Shown here: positions 16,877 through 26,010 of the stretch, one piece after another
How positions within the stretch are numbered: the first letter of the stretch is position 1
How the letters are laid out: every line of letters begins with the position of its first letter
Origin: Tenggerimyces flavus
Lineage (GTDB): Bacteria; Actinomycetota; Actinomycetes; Propionibacteriales; Actinopolymorphaceae
Direction: 5' to 3'
Length of the DNA: 64,000 nt
Assembly: GCF_016907715.1 (NCBI RefSeq)
Contig: NZ_JAFBCM010000001.1
Coordinates: 5,766,001 to 5,830,000 of the forward strand
Made by a program: the position numbers and the translations under genes
Notes under the pieces: model-generated
Seen by the model: the letters and a program-made list of their open reading frames with translations, nothing else
Told to the model about the DNA's origin: nothing
Databases searched by the model: none

Positions 16877-18694
16877 GTGCCCCAGATACGCCTCGCCCTC
16901 GCCCAGCTGAACGTCACGGTCGGCGACATCGCGGGGAACGCGGACACGATCGTGCGCTGGGTCCGCCACGCGGCCGAGCAAGGCGCGCACGTCGTCGCGT
17001 TCCCGGAGATGGCCCTGACTGGCTACCCCGTCGAGGATCTCGCGCTCCGCTCGTCCTTCGTCGAGGCCTCCCGCACCGCGATCGTCGACCTCGCCAAGCG
17101 CCTGGCCGGAGAAGGCCACGGGGACGTCGCGGTCATCGTCGGATACCTCGACAAGGCCGAGGGCGCCGTCGACCGGGTCGGCCGCCCGAAGGGGTCGCCG
17201 TACGACGCCGCCGCGGTCATCTGGGGCGGCGAGGTCGTCACCCGGTCGGCGAAGCACCACCTGCCGAACTACGGCGTGTTCGACGAGTTCCGCTACTTCG
17301 TGCCCGGCGAGACGCTGCCGGTCGTACGCATCCACGGCGTCGACATCGCGGTCGCGGTCTGCGAGGACCTCTGGCAGGACGGCGGCCCCGTCGCCGCAGC
17401 CCGCGCCGCCGGGGCCGGGCTGCTGCTGACGATCAATGCTTCGCCGTACGAGCTGAACAAGGACGACTCCCGCCTCGAGCTCGTCACTCGAAGGGCGCGC
17501 GAGGCGATGTGCCCGCTCGCGTACGTCAACCTGGTCGGCGGCCAGGACGAGCTGGTCTTCGACGGCGACTCGATCGTGGTCGACGAGCAGGGCGACGTGC
17601 TGGCCCGCGCGCCCCAGTTCAGCGAGGGCCTGCTGACACTCGACCTCGACCTCGCGTCCGGCGCGCACGGGCAGGACCACTACGCGGGGATCCGGATCGA
17701 CCGTTCGGTGATCTCCGAGACTCCTCTCGCCCGCTACGCGCCGGTGCCCGCCGGGTTGGCGCCGCGGCTGGAGGACGAGGCCGAGATCTACACGGCGATC
17801 GTCACCGGGCTGCGCGACTACGTCCACAAGAACGGCTTCTCCAGCGTCGTGATCGGCCTGTCCGGAGGCATCGACTCCGCGCTGACCGCGGCGATCGCCT
17901 GCGACGCGCTGGGGGCCGAGAACGTCAACGGGATCTCCAACCCGAGCCGGTACTCCTCCGAGCACTCCAAGGACGACGCCGCTGAGCTCGCGCGCCGGAC
18001 CGGCCTCAACTACCGCGTGATCGCGATCGAGCCGATGGTCTCGGCGTTCCTGGGCAACGTGGAGTTGACAGGGGTCGCCGAGGAGAACCTGCAGGCCCGT
18101 ATCCGCGGCATGCTCTGGATGGGTGTCGCCAACCAGGAGAACCACCTGGTGCTGGCGGCCGGCAACAAGAGCGAGCTCGCCGTCGGGTACTCGACGATGT
18201 ACGGCGACGCGGTCGGCGCCTTTGCCCCGTTGAAGGATGTGCCGAAAACGTACGTGTGGCGCCTGGCCCGCTGGCGCAACCAGGTCGCGCGCGACATGGG
18301 CGAGACGCCGCCGATCCCGGAGAGCTCGATCGTGAAGCCGCCTTCGGCGGAGCTGCGGCCGGGCCAGCTCGACACGGACTCGCTGCCGCCGTACGACCTG
18401 CTCGACGACATCCTCGACGACTACGTGGAGCAGGACGCGGGCTCGGGCGAGCTGATCGCGGCGGGCTTCGAGCCGGCGTTGGTGGAACGCGTGATCCGGA
18501 TGGTCGACGCCGCGGAGTACAAGCGGCGCCAGTACCCGCCAGGCCCGAAGATCTCGTTCAAGGCCTTCGGCCGCGACCGCCGGCTGCCGATCACGAACGG
18601 CTGGCGCGAGACCTCTCCCGCCGGCACTCCCCCGGCCGCTCAGCCGCCCGTGCCCGAGAAGGTGGCCCCACCCGGCGAAGCTCCGCGCACCTAG
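16877..18694 (+). CDS. nadE: Glutamine-dependent NAD+ synthetase
   Basis: A 605-residue two-domain enzyme making NAD+ from deamido-NAD+ with glutamine and ATP. Residues ~1-270 are a nitrilase-type glutaminase with Glu in FPEMALTGYP, Lys in SAKHHLPNYG and Cys in VAVCEDLWQ. Residues ~310-600 are the synthetase with the ATP loop GLSGGIDSALTAAI, NPSRYSSEHSKDDA, GNKSELAVGYSTMYGD and the RFxxP-like region. Length matches the glutamine-dependent bacterial group. Start GTG 16877; GGGGAAG lies rather far upstream, so the start is moderately secure. The EamA gene follows after 29 bases. Confidence 0.95.
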   Translation: MPQIRLALAQLNVTVGDIAGNADTIVRWVRHAAEQGAHVVAFPEMALTGYPVEDLALRSSFVEASRTAIVDLAKRLAGEGHGDVAVIVGYLDKAEGAVDRVGRPKGSPYDAAAVIWGGEVVTRSAKHHLPNYGVFDEFRYFVPGETLPVVRIHGVDIAVAVCEDLWQDGGPVAAARAAGAGLLLTINASPYELNKDDSRLELVTRRAREAMCPLAYVNLVGGQDELVFDGDSIVVDEQGDVLARAPQFSEGLLTLDLDLASGAHGQDHYAGIRIDRSVISETPLARYAPVPAGLAPRLEDEAEIYTAIVTGLRDYVHKNGFSSVVIGLSGGIDSALTAAIACDALGAENVNGISNPSRYSSEHSKDDAAELARRTGLNYRVIAIEPMVSAFLGNVELTGVAEENLQARIRGMLWMGVANQENHLVLAAGNKSELAVGYSTMYGDAVGAFAPLKDVPKTYVWRLARWRNQVARDMGETPPIPESSIVKPPSAELRPGQLDTDSLPPYDLLDDILDDYVEQDAGSGELIAAGFEPALVERVIRMVDAAEYKRRQYPPGPKISFKAFGRDRRLPITNGWRETSPAGTPPAAQPPVPEKVAPPGEAPRT

Positions 18695-18723
18695 GCGGAG
18701 GGGCGGGCCGGTACGTTCGACGT

Positions 18724-19599
18724 GTGAACGACCCCGCACCGCATGGGCGCGGCGAGACCCAGGCCGTCGCCCTGTTGCTCGCCGGTGCGGTGTCCCTCCA
18801 GTTCGGCGCGGCGCTGGCCGTACTGCTGATCGAGCACGTCGGCGCGATCGGCGCGACCACCCTGCGTACGGTGCTCGCCGCGATCATCGTCGTCGCGATC
18901 GTCCGGCCGAAGCTCAAGGCTCACTCGCGGCAGGACATCCTGGTCGGCCTGAGCTTCGGTGTCGCGCTCGGCGTGATGAACCTGTGCTTCTACGAGGCCG
19001 CCGCCCGCCTGCCGCTCGGCGCCGCGGTCACGTTCGAGTTCATCGGCCCACTCGGCCTCGCGGTCGTCATGTCCCGCAAGCTCCGCGACCTCGTCTGGGT
19101 CCTGCTCGCCGGCGTCGGCGTGTTCCTGCTCAGCGAGGGTGGACTCGAGCGGCTGAACGTGGTCGGCGTGCTCTTCGCTCTCGCCGCCGGCGCCTGCTGG
19201 GCCGCTTACATCCTGCTCGGATCGCAAGCCAGCAGGCGATTCCCCGGCGCCGCGGCGGTCGCTGTCGCCCTGATCGTCTCCACGATCTTCACGCTCCCGA
19301 TCGGCATCGTCGCCCGCGGCACCGACCTCCTCCACCCGACGGTGCTGGCACTCGGGCTCGCCGTCGCGATCGCCTCGTCCGCGCTTCCGTACACGCTCGA
19401 GGTCATGGCGCTGCGCAGGATTCCCCCACGGACGTTCGGCGTTCTGATGAGCCTCGAGCCCGGCGTCGCGGCACTCGCCGGCTACCTCGTGCTGCACCAG
19501 CGGCTCGCCGTCCTCCAGCTCGTCGCGATCGGCCTGGTGATCGCGGCCAGCGCTGGCGCCACCTGGTCGGCACGTTCCCAACCTCCACCTCAGGCCTAG
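18724..19599 (+). CDS. EamA/DMT-family transporter, RhtA-like exporter
   Basis: A 291-residue inner-membrane protein with about ten hydrophobic helices in two EamA halves. The RhtA-like signature FEFIGPLGLAVVMSRKLRDL and the C-terminal SSALPYTLEVMALRRIP with MSLEPGVAALAGYLVL are typical of threonine/homoserine-type exporters. Start GTG 18724 is close after nadE; the longer upstream frame lies within nadE and is a shadow. Export of amino acids or related metabolites is inferred from the family. Confidence 0.9.
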   Translation: MNDPAPHGRGETQAVALLLAGAVSLQFGAALAVLLIEHVGAIGATTLRTVLAAIIVVAIVRPKLKAHSRQDILVGLSFGVALGVMNLCFYEAAARLPLGAAVTFEFIGPLGLAVVMSRKLRDLVWVLLAGVGVFLLSEGGLERLNVVGVLFALAAGACWAAYILLGSQASRRFPGAAAVAVALIVSTIFTLPIGIVARGTDLLHPTVLALGLAVAIASSALPYTLEVMALRRIPPRTFGVLMSLEPGVAALAGYLVLHQRLAVLQLVAIGLVIAASAGATWSARSQPPPQA

Positions 19600-19613
19600 A
19601 AAGGCATACGGGC

Positions 19614-20408
19614 ATGCACATCGACCTGAACGGACGCGTCGCCGTCGTCACCGGGGCGGCGCGCGGCATCGGCCGCGACCTCGTACGCCGGTTCGCCGAG
19701 GAGGGCGTACGGACGGTCGCCCTCGACGTGAACGAGGCCAACCTCGCCGACCTCACCCAGGAGCTTTCTGGCCACGACCTCCCGTCGCTGCAGCTGATCT
19801 GCGACGTCACCTCACTCGAGGACCTCACGAAGGCCGTCGACGCGGCGCACCAGGAGTTCGGCCGCATCGACATCCTCGTCAACAACGCCGGCGTCGTCGC
19901 GACCGGCTCTGTCGACTCGCTCTCCGAGGAGTCCTGGCGCTACTGCCACGACGTCAACCTCAACGGGACGTTCCTCGCGTCCAAGGCCGTCGTCCCGCAC
20001 ATGAAGGCGCAGCGCTGGGGCCGGATCATCAACGCCTCTTCGTTCGCCGCGCTCGTGCCGACCGTCGGGCACACCGCCTACGCGTCGGCGAAGGCCGCCG
20101 TCGCCCACTTCAGCCGCGCGCTCGCGGGCGAGCTCGGCCCGTGGGGCATCACGGTGAACGCGTACGCGCCGGGCATGATCCCCACCCAGCTCAACCACTT
20201 CGCCGAGCGGTCGCCCGAGGACCAGGACAAGATGCTGGACATGCTGACCGTGCGCCGTTGGGGCACCACGGAGGACATCGCCAACCTGGTCTGCTTCCTC
20301 TGCTCCGACCAGGCCGCCTACATCACCGGCACGCTCATCGACATCAGCGGCGGCAAGCTCGCCACGCAGTCACCGCAGGCGGCGTACGCCTCTAAAACGT
20401 CCCTGTGA
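19614..20408 (+). CDS. Short-chain dehydrogenase/reductase (classical SDR)
   Basis: A 264-residue NAD(P)-dependent oxidoreductase with the cofactor motif TGAARGIG (residues ~14-21), acidic ALDVNEAN after strand 2 suggesting NAD preference, NNAG, catalytic Ser in INASSFAAL and YASAK. ATG 19614 has AAAGG nine bases upstream. It starts 15 bases after the EamA gene, so nadE-EamA-SDR may be one transcript. Its last 17 bases overlap the 3' end of the GH43 gene on the other strand. Substrate unknown. Confidence 0.92.
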   Translation: MHIDLNGRVAVVTGAARGIGRDLVRRFAEEGVRTVALDVNEANLADLTQELSGHDLPSLQLICDVTSLEDLTKAVDAAHQEFGRIDILVNNAGVVATGSVDSLSEESWRYCHDVNLNGTFLASKAVVPHMKAQRWGRIINASSFAALVPTVGHTAYASAKAAVAHFSRALAGELGPWGITVNAYAPGMIPTQLNHFAERSPEDQDKMLDMLTVRRWGTTEDIANLVCFLCSDQAAYITGTLIDISGGKLATQSPQAAYASKTSL

Positions 20409-22029
20409 CGGCCCAGTTGCGGTAGTTGGCGGCGGTGTCCTCGGTGACGAGGCCGGTCTGCCCGTTCAGCAGCACCGGGAACGCGCCGGGGAACGTGCGC
20501 TGCTGCAGCTGGACGCCGTCGAGCAGGAACCGGTACGTCGCGCCGTTCTTCACCACGCGCAGCTGGTGGAACGCCGCGGGGTCGAAGCCCGCCGGCAGTG
20601 GCGCGTTCTGCCACGCCTGCTCGACGCCCTGCACGACCGCGTGCGTCGCGAGCACGTTGAACTGCCGGTCGATGAACACCTCGACGTGGTTGTCGCGGTC
20701 CTCGTACGTGGCGTAGATCCCGTACTTGGGGAACCCCGACGTCGTCCCGGTCGCGACCCACTGCACGTCGACCGACACCGTGTACGTCTCGTAGTTGGGG
20801 TTGCTCGCGCGGAACAACCGCGTCCAGGCCGCCCCACCTGGTGCGGTGACGTTCGCGGCCGTCGGGCTTGCGATCGACCAGCTGCCGCTGCGCAGCCCGT
20901 CGTTCACGCCCTGCGCGAGGTCGCCGAACGCGTTGCCCCAGCCTTGGTCGTACGGATTCGGGCTGCCGGTCGAACCGAGCTCACCGTTCGGCGCGGTGAG
21001 CTGCACGCCGTTCGCGATCGGGTAACCCAGCAAGGGCGTTCCGTCGGTGTCCCAGTACAGCCGCTGCGCGCTCAGCACGCGGCCGGGGTCGCAGCCGGCG
21101 GTGTTGGCGTGGTAGACGAACCAGTCCTCGTTGCCGGTCACGGTCTGGATCGGCACGATCGAAGCGGACGCCTTCACGCCGTTGTTGTACTTGAAGTGCG
21201 GTCCGGTCTTCACCCAGGCCGCCGGGTTGAGCAGGTCGCCGGTGCTGTTGACCAGCAGCCCGACGGAGTAGCTGTCGGTCCAGCAACCGCTAGCGGAGTA
21301 GCTGATGTAGGTCTTGCCGTTCCGCTGGAAGCCGACCGGGCCCTCGTTCACCTGCAGGTCGACGACCTCCCACGGCCGGTCGGGCTGCGAGATCAGGACG
21401 CGCGGGCCGCTGAGGTGCAGCGGGTCGCTCATCGGCGCGATGTAGAGGTTCTGCGGACCGGGGCCGGCCGCCCAGCCCGACCACAGCGCGTACAGCTGGC
21501 CGCTGCTCGTCTGCATCACGTTGAGGTCGATCGCCCACCGGTCGGAGGCTTCGAACAGCTTGCCGTGCGGCTGCCCGGTGTTCGCCTCGGCGTACGGGCC
21601 GGTCGGGCTGCTCGTGGTCGCCTCGAGGACGAAGATCCGGTGGTTGGCGTTGTCGCCGTTGTCCGCGGCGTAGTAGATGTAGGCCTTCCCGTTCAGGACG
21701 TGGATCTCGGGTGCCCAGATCTCCGCGCAGTTGATCGCGGGGCACGCCGGGACCTGCCACACCTGGTGCCGGGTCGCCGAGCCGAGGCCGGTGATCGTGG
21801 TCGACTCCCACACGCACACCCAGCCGCCGACGCAGCCGTCGGTGCTCGTGTAGTAGTACTTGCCGGCGTGCTTGATGACGTGCGGGTCCGACCGGTTGGT
21901 CGCGATGGGATTGGTGAACGTCGGCGCGTCCGCCTCGGCTGACAGTGGGACGAACGTCGCCGCCAGCAGCGCGAAGAGCGCGCCCAGGATGGCCAGCGGA
22001 CGGAGCTTCGAGTGCGACGACAACGACAT
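20392..22029 (-). CDS. Secreted GH43-family glycoside hydrolase with C-terminal LamG-like domain
   Basis: A 545-residue exported protein: signal peptide (LAILGALFALLAATFVPLS), then a five-bladed GH43 propeller with the expected acidic positions: Asp in NRSDPHVIKH, Asp in RWAIDLNVM, Glu in VNEGPVGF. It also has WAPEIHVLNGKAYIYYAA. Residues ~390-545 resemble a concanavalin-like or DUF1080-like domain (YGIYATYEDRDNHVEVF, QTGLVTEDTAANYRNW). GH43 enzymes remove arabinose or xylose from hemicellulose and pectin side chains. ATG 22029 has GGGGAG five bases upstream; the frame to 22119 is not used. A LacI-type operator overlaps the promoter. Confidence 0.9.
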   Translation of the reverse strand: MSLSSHSKLRPLAILGALFALLAATFVPLSAEADAPTFTNPIATNRSDPHVIKHAGKYYYTSTDGCVGGWVCVWESTTITGLGSATRHQVWQVPACPAINCAEIWAPEIHVLNGKAYIYYAADNGDNANHRIFVLEATTSSPTGPYAEANTGQPHGKLFEASDRWAIDLNVMQTSSGQLYALWSGWAAGPGPQNLYIAPMSDPLHLSGPRVLISQPDRPWEVVDLQVNEGPVGFQRNGKTYISYSASGCWTDSYSVGLLVNSTGDLLNPAAWVKTGPHFKYNNGVKASASIVPIQTVTGNEDWFVYHANTAGCDPGRVLSAQRLYWDTDGTPLLGYPIANGVQLTAPNGELGSTGSPNPYDQGWGNAFGDLAQGVNDGLRSGSWSIASPTAANVTAPGGAAWTRLFRASNPNYETYTVSVDVQWVATGTTSGFPKYGIYATYEDRDNHVEVFIDRQFNVLATHAVVQGVEQAWQNAPLPAGFDPAAFHQLRVVKNGATYRFLLDGVQLQQRTFPGAFPVLLNGQTGLVTEDTAANYRNWAVTGTF

Positions 22030-22062
22030 GACCGCTCCCCTTGTGTGCGGACACCGGGCGGC

Positions 22063-22104
22063 TACAACGTTGAAAACGTAAGCCGGGCTCGTCGCGCGTG
22101 GCAA
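22063..22104 (-). promoter_or_regulatory. Promoter with overlapping LacI-type operator for the GH43 gene
   Basis: On the minus strand TTGCCA (22104-22099) and TACGTT (22080-22075) are separated by 18 bases. Directly downstream lies TACAACGTTGAA (22063-22074 plus strand), a 10-of-12 palindrome with a central CG as in many LacI-family operators. A bound repressor would block transcription start. The site is 34-45 bases before ATG 22029. Confidence 0.6.
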
Positions 22105-22126
22105 GGCTCGCGGCAGCAAGTGGCCG

Positions 22127-23092
22127 CTAGTGAACGAGCTCCAGAATCCGGTCAGGAGTGAACGATCCGGGCGGGGTGCCCGCGCGTGCGGCCTGGTTGG
22201 CGAGCCTTCTCGCGAGCTCGTTGACTGGGGTTTCTACGCCATGTAGCCGGCCGAGGAGGACGATCTCGCCGTTCAGGTAGTCGGCCTCGATCGAGCCGGT
22301 GCCCCTGGCGAGGCTCTGCCAGGAGGAGCCGCCGGACCGCTGCTGCCCGTTGATCGGCTTGACCTGAAGGAGGTCGCCGCGGCGTTCCCGATCGGTCTCC
22401 CAGGGGGTGAACGTGATGCCAGCCGCGGCGAGTGCGGCCTCGCCTTCTTCGCGGATCCTCGCGAGGACGTCGCTCCGGTCCTCGTCGCGTCCGCAGAGGG
22501 CGTCGATGGAGTTGCCGAGGTTCATCAGCAGCTTGGTGTACTTCCAGCGCATGATGTCCGGGCGCGGAACGGACTCGAACGTGGCGTCCCTGAGCGCCGC
22601 GGCAATGGCCTCCGCGGTGTCGTCGACACCCTCGGGGTAGCGGCCGAGGTCGAGCAGGCCGGTGATGGGCTCAGACTGGGCCTGGACGACGCCGGGCTCG
22701 AGGTGCGTGGCGGGGAACATGACGCAGACGCCGTACACGTTGGCGAACATGCGAAGAGCGGCCCGCTCGTTCGCGACGCCGTTCTGGACGCAGACGATCG
22801 GGGTCTCGGGCGGAGCGACGGCAGCGAGCTCGCGGAGGGCAGCCTCGGTGTCCATGCCCTTCATCGCGAGGAGGGCGACGTCGCCCTGTGTCCACTCGAT
22901 CTCAGCAGGGTGGGCGGCGGCCTTGATGGGATGGACGGTCCGGCCGCTCGGAGCCTCGACCGTGAGTCCGTCGCGTCGGATGGCCTCGAGATGCGCACCG
23001 CGGGCGATGAGTACGACGTCCTTGCCAGCACCAGCAAGCCGAGCACCAAGAACGCCGCCGATGGCACCAGCACCGTAAACAATGAATCGCAT
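22127..23092 (-). CDS. Ketopantoate reductase family oxidoreductase (ApbA/PanE)
   Basis: A 321-residue protein with an N-terminal NADP-binding fold (FIVYGAGAIGGVLGARL) and a C-terminal ApbA domain (the KYTKLLMNLGNSIDALCG segment has the family Lys and Asn; later SSWQSLARGTGSIEADYLNGE). The reference enzyme reduces 2-dehydropantoate to pantoate for coenzyme A, and panB is present at 31.8 kb. Actinomycetes carry several paralogs and this one is longer than strict PanE. So pantothenate synthesis is possible but not proven. It is alone on the minus strand with the GH43 promoter downstream. Confidence 0.85.
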   Translation of the reverse strand: MRFIVYGAGAIGGVLGARLAGAGKDVVLIARGAHLEAIRRDGLTVEAPSGRTVHPIKAAAHPAEIEWTQGDVALLAMKGMDTEAALRELAAVAPPETPIVCVQNGVANERAALRMFANVYGVCVMFPATHLEPGVVQAQSEPITGLLDLGRYPEGVDDTAEAIAAALRDATFESVPRPDIMRWKYTKLLMNLGNSIDALCGRDEDRSDVLARIREEGEAALAAAGITFTPWETDRERRGDLLQVKPINGQQRSGGSSWQSLARGTGSIEADYLNGEIVLLGRLHGVETPVNELARRLANQAARAGTPPGSFTPDRILELVH

Positions 23093-23360
23093 ATCACCAA
23101 CCTACCGACCGAAAGCCCGGCTTCATCTCAGCAACAAGAGACCAGGGGTCCACAACCGGCCGCAACCTGGCAGCAGACCCAGCAAGAAGGAACCTCCCCC
23201 GGGACACCTGTTCCGGGGGGAGGGGCGGCGCGTGAAAAACAGGTGGCCACCATCGACCGCCGCCACAGACCCCGAGAGCACCAACTCCCGGACAGCTCTC
23301 ATCTGGCACCGCACCAAGACAGCGTCACAAACCAGGGAGCTTCGCCCGCCACGACTGCCG

Positions 23361-23385
23361 TTGGATGAAGGGCACCTTCATCCAA
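23361..23385. repeat. Perfect 11-base-stem hairpin
   Basis: Arms 23361-23371 and 23375-23385 are exact complements (TTGGATGAAGG and CCTTCATCCAA) with loop GCA. No T tract follows. The GATGAAGG/CCTTCATC core is related to the ends of the next inverted repeat. Confidence 0.75.
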
Positions 23386-23392
23386 CCCGCCC

Positions 23393-23468
23393 GTGATCAT
23401 GAACGTGATCATGAAGCCAAATCGGTCGTATACGGCGGGTTCGCCTTCATGATCACGCTCATGATCAC
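23393..23468. repeat. Long inverted repeat, 24-base arms
   Basis: Arms 23393-23416 and 23445-23468 are complementary except for one G-T type mismatch; each arm contains GTGATCATGA followed by a second GTGATCATGAAG. The spacer is 28 bases. No coding function. It could be a palindromic intergenic element or a footprint of a mobile element. Confidence 0.8.
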
Positions 23469-23973
23469 GACAGCTGGCCGACTTTGCCCATGAGGAGGGC
23501 GTTCCGAGGGTGCTCGAAGGAGCTGGGAACGCCCCCTTGGTGGGTAAAGTCACGATGCGGGATGGTCCGAGCGCAGAGATCCGCACAGACTCGCGAGCTG
23601 TTCGAGAGGTCTCGCCTTCTCGACCGAGATCCGTAGAACAAGTCTCCAGCCCAGCCGCAGCTGAGGGCGCACGGCAGAGGTCGGCCTCGTCGTCCACAGC
23701 TAGCGCCACTTCCCTTAGCAGAACGGGGTTTCGGGGCACCCTGCCACGTTGCAAACCCCATTCGGGCTAGGGAAGTCGCAACCCCAATGGCGAGGCGGCG
23801 CTGCGCGCACGGTGGCCAGGGCGGCGCTACGCGGGTGACGCAGCAGATGGCGGCGCTGGCGATGGGCGAGCTGGCCGCACAGGAATGCAACCCAAACCAC
23901 ACCCCAGTAACGAGGCCATTGGTCTAAAGCTGTTGAGTGCCAGCCAAGGTGATCATGACTAGCGTGGTGAGTC

Positions 23974-25986
23974 ATGACCGGCCTTCTGTTCTGCTGCGAC
24001 GCGGACAACGACCTCTACCGTGCCCTCGCGTCGGAGCCACCGCGCTACGACGACCCGGCCGAAGCGATCGCAGCGGCTGAGCCAGGGGACGCGGTCCTCG
24101 TCCTGGCGGACGGCTACCCCGATCGACGAACCGACTTCCCGCCAGAGCTGGTCAAAGCCGCCACAGACAAGGACCTCTCCGTCCTCGTCGAGTTCCCCCA
24201 GCACCCAGCGAACGCAGAGCCGGCGACGGCGGTCCTGGAACGCGTCGTCATCGAGGACCCAAGGCTCGGCCCGAAGCACAGCCTCCTAGCCGTCCACGCC
24301 TGCCACTACCTCCCCACCAGCCAGCCCGACACCCTGCTCTGGCTGGCCCACGTAGCCGGCTTCGACACCGCCGTCTTCGGCCTCCCAGACTCAGCGAACT
24401 CACTGCTCTACAAGCTCCCCGACACGAAGATCCTCGTCGCCACCACCCAGCTGAGCAGGTTCGTGCGGGCAAGGTACGAGCCGTACCAAGGCTGGATCGC
24501 CCTATGGCAAGGGATCCTCAGCGTCTTGAACGCCGACGTGACCCTGAGCGGCACGGCGGTAGTGACGCCACGTTACGACCGCGACGAGCCGTTGGCAGAG
24601 AACGCGGAGACGCAAGCGGTCGCCGACTACCAGCGGTGGCTGCGCCAGTCGAGAATGCTCCTCACAGAAGACCAGGAACGCGCCGTACGAGAGCTGATGC
24701 ACACCGGCGAAGCAGCCGACATCGAGCACCTACCGGCCGGAGAAGGTGGCGGCAGCTGGGGAGTCGCCGAGGGCTACGAGTCCACCATCCAGGCCGACGG
24801 AACGCAACGAGCAAGGATGGCGCTGCGGGCCGACTGCGTGGCCGAGACCGCGATGGCGTTCGCCCTCGACGGCACCCCAGCCGACCACGAGACAGCAAGG
24901 AACCTGATCGAATACCTGCGCGGCAGATCGGGCCTGTGTGGCAAAGAAAGAGCCGACCCAAACCATCCGGCGTACGGCCTGATCGGCTGGGGTACCGGCC
25001 TCCCCGCCTGGGAGATCGCGAACTACGGCGACGACAACGCCCGGGTGATCCTGGCCTGGCTGCTCACCCGATCCGCACTAGGCCAAACCGACTGGGACGA
25101 GCAGCTGATCACCGCGATCACCGCGAACTTCCGCACCACCGGAAGGAAGGGCCACCGCGGCGACCGCATCGACATGCCGCAGCTGGAAGCGAACGGCTGG
25201 CAGCACTACTTCGACGGCGACGTGATCAACCAGAGCGCGCACTTCGAGGCCTACCTCTGGGCCTGCTACCAGTGGGCGTACCAGGCGACCGGCTACGAGC
25301 CGTTCAAAGAACAGGCCCGCAACGGACTGAGCACGATGATGGAAGCGTTCCCAGGCGGCTGGCGCCGCAACGACGTCACCGAGCTGGCCCGAGTGATGCT
25401 GCCGCTGGCCTGGCAGCTGCGCATCGACCCGAACGACCAGGTCCGCGGCTGGCTGGCAGCAGTCGTCGACGCACTGCTCAGCCACCAGGACAGCAGCGGC
25501 GGGATCGCGGAGATCGAGGCCGGCGGGATCGCGCTGTTCAAGGTCGCCGAGACGAACGAGGAGTACGGCACCACCGAGGAGCCGATCATCTTCCAGACCG
25601 GCGACTCGGCCTCGGACCAGCTCTACACGACCGGGTTCGCACTCCTCGGCCTGCACGAGGCCGCCGCGGTACTCAACGACACCAAGGCAAGCGAAGGCGC
25701 CGACAGACTCGCCGACTACCTCATCAGGATCCAGACCAAGAGCGACCGGCAAGAGCTGAACGGCGGCTGGTTCCGCTCGTTCGACTTCGACCGATGGGCG
25801 TACTGGGGCAGCTCCGGCGACGCCGGCTGGGGCGCCTGGTGCCTCGAGCTCGGCTGGGCCCCCGCCTGGTGCGCCACCGCCCTGTCCCTGCGCGAACGCA
25901 AGACCACCCTCTGGCAGGAGCTCGCCAAGGTCACCCCCGACCCGAAACGAGCCAACGACGTGATCGCGAGGATGATCCCCAACTGA
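23974..25986 (+). CDS. Large protein of unknown function with alpha-toroid-like C-terminal half
   Basis: A 670-residue protein not confidently recognised and without signal peptide. Residues ~1-215 resemble a flavodoxin/GATase-like domain (GDAVLVLADGYPDRR, LLYKLPDTKILVATTQLSRF). Residues ~280-660 contain regularly spaced helical Trp/Tyr-rich segments (VLAWLLTRSALGQTDWD, YLWACYQWAYQATGYEPF, GGWFRSFDFDRWAYWGSSGD, WCLELGWAPAW) like an (alpha/alpha)6 toroid of glycosidases and lyases. A carbohydrate role is therefore an inference. ATG 23974 has only GGTGA close before it. Transcribed with the DUF1707 gene 24 bases downstream. Confidence 0.6.
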   Translation: MTGLLFCCDADNDLYRALASEPPRYDDPAEAIAAAEPGDAVLVLADGYPDRRTDFPPELVKAATDKDLSVLVEFPQHPANAEPATAVLERVVIEDPRLGPKHSLLAVHACHYLPTSQPDTLLWLAHVAGFDTAVFGLPDSANSLLYKLPDTKILVATTQLSRFVRARYEPYQGWIALWQGILSVLNADVTLSGTAVVTPRYDRDEPLAENAETQAVADYQRWLRQSRMLLTEDQERAVRELMHTGEAADIEHLPAGEGGGSWGVAEGYESTIQADGTQRARMALRADCVAETAMAFALDGTPADHETARNLIEYLRGRSGLCGKERADPNHPAYGLIGWGTGLPAWEIANYGDDNARVILAWLLTRSALGQTDWDEQLITAITANFRTTGRKGHRGDRIDMPQLEANGWQHYFDGDVINQSAHFEAYLWACYQWAYQATGYEPFKEQARNGLSTMMEAFPGGWRRNDVTELARVMLPLAWQLRIDPNDQVRGWLAAVVDALLSHQDSSGGIAEIEAGGIALFKVAETNEEYGTTEEPIIFQTGDSASDQLYTTGFALLGLHEAAAVLNDTKASEGADRLADYLIRIQTKSDRQELNGGWFRSFDFDRWAYWGSSGDAGWGAWCLELGWAPAWCATALSLRERKTTLWQELAKVTPDPKRANDVIARMIPN

Positions 25987-26010
25987 CGGTCTATCCTGCG
26001 GCAGGTGACC

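Larger units (their letters stand above)
23093..23973. other. 881-base intergenic region without a convincing gene
   Basis: Frames on both strands here have no homologous look, atypical composition and no ribosome sites. The region holds a hairpin at 23361-23385, a long inverted repeat at 23393-23468 and another GATCATGAC at 23951-23959. Nothing else was recognised. The size is unusual for this gene-dense chromosome and suggests decayed DNA or a regulatory spacer. Confidence 0.6.

Noticed and set aside
16736-18739. 667-codon minus-strand frame opposite nadE
   Set aside because: nadE has all catalytic motifs in the plus frame; the opposite frame has none.
23299-23902. Minus-strand frames of about 150 codons in the 881-base gap
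   Set aside because: No plausible ribosome sites, biased Ser/Arg/Cys-rich composition and overlap with palindromes.
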